A stretch of 9,932 nucleotides of DNA, taken from the NCBI GenBank assembly GCA_018883305.1, contig VEQI01000093.1, forward strand, positions 1-9,932, read 5' to 3'. Made by a program: the position numbers and the translations under genes. Below are positions 6,858-9,932 of this stretch, piece after piece. Under the pieces are notes generated by a model, which saw only the letters and a list, made by a program, of their open reading frames with translations, made no database searches and was not told the origin of the DNA. Positions within the stretch are counted from its first letter, which is position 1; each line of letters opens with the position of its first letter. Source of the DNA: Limnohabitans sp. GTDB lineage: Bacteria > Pseudomonadota > Gammaproteobacteria > Burkholderiales > Burkholderiaceae_C.

Positions 6858-6898
6858 ATTCAATTAATACTTTATCAGCAGATTTAGAGGGATTGAAT
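6858..6898. repeat. Inverted 7-mer ATTCAAT/ATTGAAT
   Basis: ATTCAAT (6858-6864) and ATTGAAT (6892-6898) form a perfect inverted pair 27 bases apart in the AT-rich gap. A third related TTGAAT occurs at 6818-6823. They lie upstream of the candidate lipoprotein promoter and could be regulator sites, or simply chance in AT-rich DNA. Confidence 0.25.
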
Positions 6899-7022
6899 AT
6901 AGGGAAAACCCTTTATCCGCCGTTGAGACCGTTTTGTTTGTGCGGTAACAGCCAACGACAGGCATTTTCGCGACACACATGCTGCTATGTCGATGTGGAT
7001 TAACGTCGGTTTTTGTTGTCAT

Positions 7023-7367
7023 TCACGGATGCTGCGGAGGCAGTTTGCGTTGATCGCTGTTCTCGTCCCCTGGTCCGACCAGCGGTTGGTCGTCTGAATC
7101 AGGGGATGCATCAGCATCGCCCCCCTCCTCCGGCTTGGGCATGCGCAACCTCGCCTGCCGGTCCGCAATGTCCTGTTGCACCCATTTGTCATGCAAATGT
7201 TTGGCTGTGGCCAGCGCACAGGCGAATTCCATGCCGGCCTGGAACAGGAACATGGCCAGGCGGCCCTCGATGGTGTACTGGTAATCTTCCACCAGGTAGG
7301 GCGCAATGAGCGCCATGAATCCAAAGACCAGGGCAAACAGCAGGTAGGGGGCTTCAATCCTTTTCAT
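7023..7367 (-). CDS. Small membrane protein with acidic C-terminal tail, unknown function
   Basis: A 114-residue protein I do not recognise. Residues 6-26 (APYLLFALVFGFMALIAPYLV) form a clear membrane segment, and 38-55 (LAMFLFQAGMEFACALAT) a likely second one. The second half is hydrophilic and acidic (EEGGDADASPDSDD, about 80-93), followed by a polar tail. Codon choice has the expected GC-rich third positions in this frame, whereas the overlapping frame 7357-7019 gives an arginine- and cysteine-rich translation typical of a shadow. The ATG at 7367 lies 25 bases after the hydrolase stop, so co-transcription is likely, although no strong Shine-Dalgarno is visible; the gap contains TATATT, which could serve as a -10 box. 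A role in the membrane is all that can be said. Confidence 0.7.
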   Translation of the reverse strand: MKRIEAPYLLFALVFGFMALIAPYLVEDYQYTIEGRLAMFLFQAGMEFACALATAKHLHDKWVQQDIADRQARLRMPKPEEGGDADASPDSDDQPLVGPGDENSDQRKLPPQHP

Positions 7368-7392
7368 GCGAGGGTTGAGAATATAAAAGGCC

Positions 7393-8235
7393 TCAGCGCA
7401 CCGTCACGCCCAGTAAAAAGTCCGACAGCATCTGGTTGAACAAAGCGGGCTCCTCCAGGTTGATGCCGTGCCCGCTGGCCGGGAAAATGCCCAGCGCCGC
7501 ACCTGGGATGGTGCGCTTGAGCATCAGCGACGGCTCCAGACAGGGTTCATCCTCATCGCCACAAAGGATCAGGGTGGGCACCGCCACGCGGGCAATTTGC
7601 TCGGTCAGTTTGTACAAGCTGGGGCGACGTCCCTGGTAACCCCGGGCCGTGAGTGAGGAGCCGGGCGTGGAGTGCTCACCCATCATGCGGGCAAATTCTT
7701 CAAAGCCACGCGGATCCTTGCGTTGGAAAGCCAGCCGGGTGGGTCCCAGACTGTAGGTTTTGGCCACCTCGGCCATGCCTTCGGCCATGATGCGGTCGGC
7801 CAGGGCCACGGACTCTTTCTGGAAGCCTTCATAGGCATCGGGGTGCGAACCCGTGCCCACGCCGGCCAGCGTGAGGGACAGGGCACGGCTGTTGGCGCGA
7901 TCCGTGGCAAATCGCATGCCGAAATGCAGGGTGGCAAAAGCGCCCATGGACAAGCCCACCACGTGCGCACGGGAAATGTTCAAGCCATCCAGCACACAAC
8001 GAATGTCCTCACTCACCCGATGTTGCGAGTAATCATCTGCACTGGTGGGCACATCCGATGGCGTGTAGCCGCGCGCGCTGTAAGCGATGCAACGAAAGTT
8101 GCGAGAGAAGTGCCGCATCTGCGGCTCCCAGCTGCGATGGTCCCCCGCGTATTCATGCACGAACACAATGGGCGTACCCTCACCTGCGGACTCGTAGTAC
8201 AAATTGACGCCGTCGTCGGTCTTGATATATGGCAT
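7393..8235 (-). CDS. Alpha/beta-fold hydrolase
   Basis: A 280-residue cytoplasmic hydrolase without a signal peptide. The catalytic triad is readable: nucleophile S96 in the elbow GLSMG (94-98), acid D227 or D229 in LILCGDEDEP (223-231), and H256 in ASGHGINLEEP. The oxyanion-side segment is FVHEYAGDHRSW (25-36), where the common HG is replaced by HEYAG. A cap region lies around 125-205. Family members include esterases, enol-lactonases and C-C bond hydrolases; the substrate here cannot be assigned. The ATG at 8235 has GAGGAG five to six bases upstream and starts at the conserved MPYIKTDDGVNLYYE; the frame is open to 8298 but the extra residues are unlike the family. It is divergent from the reductase gene across a 165-base spacer and followed after 25 bases by the small membrane protein gene. 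Confidence 0.92.
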   Translation of the reverse strand: MPYIKTDDGVNLYYESAGEGTPIVFVHEYAGDHRSWEPQMRHFSRNFRCIAYSARGYTPSDVPTSADDYSQHRVSEDIRCVLDGLNISRAHVVGLSMGAFATLHFGMRFATDRANSRALSLTLAGVGTGSHPDAYEGFQKESVALADRIMAEGMAEVAKTYSLGPTRLAFQRKDPRGFEEFARMMGEHSTPGSSLTARGYQGRRPSLYKLTEQIARVAVPTLILCGDEDEPCLEPSLMLKRTIPGAALGIFPASGHGINLEEPALFNQMLSDFLLGVTVR

Positions 8236-8291
8236 GGTGGCTCCTCTCCTGCAATGTACCCGCACCACGCGCCCTGCAGGCGGCCGCGTCG

Positions 8292-8322
8292 TGCCCATGG
8301 GGCAAGTGTAGAGGGCGCGCCC
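8292..8322. promoter_or_regulatory. Two small palindromes in the hydrolase/reductase divergent spacer
   Basis: TGCCC-ATG-GGGCA (8292-8304) and the perfect 10-base palindrome GGGCGCGCCC (8313-8322) lie near the middle of the spacer between two divergent genes, where a shared operator would be expected. Short GC palindromes are common in GC-rich DNA, and no paired -35/-10 elements were found, so this is only a candidate. Confidence 0.2.
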
Positions 8323-8400
8323 ATGCCGGACAGGTGCTTTGGTGACTCGCTGCGTATTTTCTGTGGTTCAATTCATTCCCTCAAGACACAGGGGTTCTCC

Positions 8401-9180
8401 ATGGATTTAGGCATTCAGAATCGACATGCACTGGTGTGCGCCTCCTCCCAAGGCATTGGCCTGGCCTGTGCCACAGCGTTGGCCAGGGAAGGCGCCCAGG
8501 TGGTGATCAATGGGCGCGATGCCAGCCGTCTTGCACAAGCGCAAGCCCTGATCAAGCAGAAAACCGGTCGAGATGTCCGTGCGGTGGTGGCCGACATCAC
8601 CACGGATGCGGGCCGTCAAGCCCTGTTTGACGCGTGTCCCCAGCTGGACATCCTGATCAACAACAATGCTGGCCCTCAGCCTGGCAAACTGGCCGACTGG
8701 GACCATGACGCCTGGATTCGCGCGCTGGAGGGCAATATGCTGGCGCCCATTCTGCTGATCCGTGGTTTTGTGCCGGGCATGCGTGAGCGCAAGTTTGGCC
8801 GCATCGTCAACGTCACCTCCGCGATGGTCAAGAGTCCGCGGCCACACCAAGCCTTGTCCACGTCAGCGCGCACGGGCCTCACAGCCTTCAGTAAATCGCT
8901 GTCTTTCGAGGTGGCCGCAGACAACGTCACCATCAATAACGTACTGCCCGAGCGCATCGACACGCCTCGCCAGGAATTTCTGGCTCGTCGCCAAGCCGAG
9001 ATCAACCAGATCAGCTACGAAGAAGCACGCGCCAAATTCGCCAGCTCCATTGCCGCCAAGCGTTTTGGCACGCCAGAGGAGTTTGCCGATGCGGTGGCGT
9101 ATTTGTGCAGCGCGCAAGCCGGTTTTATTTCAGGCCAGAACCTGCAACTCGACGGTGGGTCTTATCCCGGGTTGATGTAA
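8401..9180 (+). CDS. SDR-family oxidoreductase lacking the canonical YxxxK motif (3-oxoacyl-ACP-reductase-like)
   Basis: A 259-residue Rossmann-fold protein of the short-chain dehydrogenase/reductase superfamily. The nucleotide-binding loop is CASSQGIG (13-20), departing from TGxxxGIG at its first two positions. ADI (64-66), INNNAG (86-91) and N112 follow the SDR plan, and VNVTSAMV (136-143) supplies S140. Where YSASKAGL-like sequence is expected, the protein has STSARTGL (153-160), so the catalytic Tyr and Lys are replaced by S153 and R157. The C-terminal FISGQNLQLDGGSYPGLM is typical. A subgroup of FabG-like SDRs with imperfect cofactor and tetrad motifs is known (recalled as CDD BKR_like_SDR_like), so this is probably natural variation rather than decay. 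The open frame begins at 7672, but the ATG at 8401 with AGGGG seven bases upstream gives the family length. Its end overlaps the convergent ATPase gene by 19 bases. Substrate unknown. Confidence 0.92.
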   Translation: MDLGIQNRHALVCASSQGIGLACATALAREGAQVVINGRDASRLAQAQALIKQKTGRDVRAVVADITTDAGRQALFDACPQLDILINNNAGPQPGKLADWDHDAWIRALEGNMLAPILLIRGFVPGMRERKFGRIVNVTSAMVKSPRPHQALSTSARTGLTAFSKSLSFEVAADNVTINNVLPERIDTPRQEFLARRQAEINQISYEEARAKFASSIAAKRFGTPEEFADAVAYLCSAQAGFISGQNLQLDGGSYPGLM

Positions 9181-9932
9181 GGCCGCCTCAGTCGCCACAG
9201 CATGATCAGCGGCCAGCCAGCGACACCACATCCCAGCGCCACCACCAGCGCCTGCGGTGACAACGCCGCCAATTGAAGCGCTTGCGCACTCCAGGGCCAA
9301 TAAATGCCCAACAGCATGGCGGACAACGCTGCCAGCGTGACCCAGCGCGCTGTGGTGTTGCGTGAGCGGGGCCAGCGCCCAGGGCCCGACGAACGGTTGG
9401 CAGCAATCAGCACCCCATTGGCTGCCACCAACGAGACCAGCACCATGGCACGTTGCATCTCAACGGTGATGCTCTCCACGGTCAGGGGCCAGCATCCCTG
9501 GATCAACCCCGACCAAGAAGACCAGTGATAGCTCAGCCATAAACCCGCCAACACCACCAACCCCTGAAGGGTGGCATCCAGAAATTCTCTTCGCCCCAAC
9601 AAGGGCGCCTGCGTGTCTCGTGCCGGGCGTTGCATGACCTGCGGGTCTTCAGGCTCGTTCTCGAACGCCAGTGAACAAGCCGGATCAATAACCAGTTCCA
9701 GCAAGGCGATGTGCAGCGGCAGCAACAACGGCGGCCACGACAACAACATGGGTAACAGGGCCACGCCGGCAATCGGAATGTGCACGGCAAAGATGTAGGT
9801 CATGGATTTGCGCAAGTTGTCAAAGATGCGCCGCCCCGTGCGAATGCCCCTCACCATGGAGGCAAAGTTGTCATCCACCAGCACCAGATCCGCCGCCTCA
9901 CGGGCCACATCCGTGCCGCGCTGCCCCATGGC
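9162..9932 (-). CDS. P-type cation-transporting ATPase, C-terminal part (runs off the right edge)
   Basis: The last 256 codons of a P2-type ATPase; the frame stays open past 9932 (an Ala codon precedes the ATG at 9929), so that ATG is internal. Counting from it, AMGQRGTDVAREAADLVLVDD (to 20) is the conserved end of the P domain, just after the GDGxND motif that would lie outside the window. Six membrane segments follow, at about 44-63, 68-89, 117-135, 160-177, 195-212 and 224-246, i.e. TM5-10 of the cation-ATPase C-terminal domain. HIPIAG (50-55) and ELVIDPACSLAFENEP (78-93) lie at the positions expected for ion-binding segments TM5 and TM6; D82 is the likely ligand. RPAR (101-104) follows as in relatives. 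The protein pumps a cation across the inner membrane using ATP; which ion cannot be decided from this part. Its stop lies within the end of the convergent reductase gene. Confidence 0.92.
   Translation of the reverse strand, partial: AMGQRGTDVAREAADLVLVDDNFASMVRGIRTGRRIFDNLRKSMTYIFAVHIPIAGVALLPMLLSWPPLLLPLHIALLELVIDPACSLAFENEPEDPQVMQRPARDTQAPLLGRREFLDATLQGLVVLAGLWLSYHWSSWSGLIQGCWPLTVESITVEMQRAMVLVSLVAANGVLIAANRSSGPGRWPRSRNTTARWVTLAALSAMLLGIYWPWSAQALQLAALSPQALVVALGCGVAGWPLIMLWRLRRPYINPG

Larger units (their letters stand above)
6717..7022. other. AT-rich intergenic region upstream of the lipoprotein gene
   Basis: This 306-base gap is clearly richer in A/T than its surroundings, especially 6770-6920, and lies between the lipoprotein start and the stop of the small membrane protein gene; both are on the minus strand. 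I see no convincing gene. It holds a candidate -10 box and a 7-base inverted repeat (listed separately), plus a weak AGGG-AAAA-CCCT hairpin at 6901-6912. I found no intrinsic terminator for the small membrane protein gene. Confidence 0.6.

Noticed and set aside
6901..6912. AGGG-AAAA-CCCT hairpin
   Set aside because: Four base pairs only and not followed by a useful T-tract; likely chance in this sequence.
6818..7003. Plus-strand 61-codon open frame in the AT-rich gap, TTG start with GGAG eight bases upstream
   Set aside because: Cysteine-rich, unrelated to anything recognisable, rare start codon, and it overlaps the probable promoter region of the lipoprotein gene.
7019..7357. Alternative minus-strand frame of 112 codons over the small membrane protein
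   Set aside because: Arg-, Pro- and Trp-rich translation typical of a frame shadow; the neighbouring frame has membrane segments and GC-rich third positions.
7672..8400. Long N-terminal extension of the reductase frame (243 codons)
   Set aside because: It is antisense to the hydrolase gene, His/Gly-rich, and does not resemble any domain; the ATG at 8401 gives the normal SDR length.

Overview
The window looks like chromosomal DNA from a beta-proteobacterium of the order Burkholderiales, most likely Comamonadaceae. Support: fairly GC-rich coding sequence with GC-biased third codon positions, a Bug/TctC-type periplasmic binding protein, a surface-adhesin-E-like protein, and a solitary YjbH-type outer membrane protein. 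The genus cannot be fixed from sequence reading alone. I saw no rRNA, tRNA, CRISPR array, insertion sequence or phage gene.

Layout, left to right. (1) Bases 1-2788 hold a tight minus-strand operon, transcribed right to left: an enolase-superfamily dehydratase/racemase, a Bug-family solute-binding protein, then the alpha subunit and the start of the beta subunit of a split thiamine-diphosphate 2-oxo-acid decarboxylase (cut by the left edge). Gaps are 22, 7 and 10 bases, and each gene has its own Shine-Dalgarno. This reads as a small catabolic cassette: bind a carboxylate outside, dehydrate or epimerise a hydroxy acid, decarboxylate a 2-oxo acid. (2) A 271-base divergent spacer with a nested inverted repeat separates it from a small secreted adhesin-E-like protein on the plus strand (3060-3467). 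(3) Bases 3527-6716 are a minus-strand cell-envelope pair: a Ser/Thr/Ala-rich lipoprotein, a strong intrinsic terminator, and a 734-residue YjbH-type outer membrane protein starting 16 bases past the hairpin. (4) A 306-base AT-rich gap, then a minus-strand pair: an alpha/beta hydrolase and a small membrane protein. (5) On the plus strand, divergent from the hydrolase, is an atypical short-chain dehydrogenase/reductase. Its 3' end overlaps by 19 bases the 3' end of a minus-strand P-type cation ATPase, which runs off the right edge.

Most genes belong to recognisable families, and nothing here is clearly a new defence or mobile system. The points most worth a second look are the substrate of the dehydratase/decarboxylase cassette, the terminator placed between the lipoprotein and yjbH-type gene, the undescribed lipoprotein itself, and the reductase that lacks the usual SDR catalytic Tyr and Lys.
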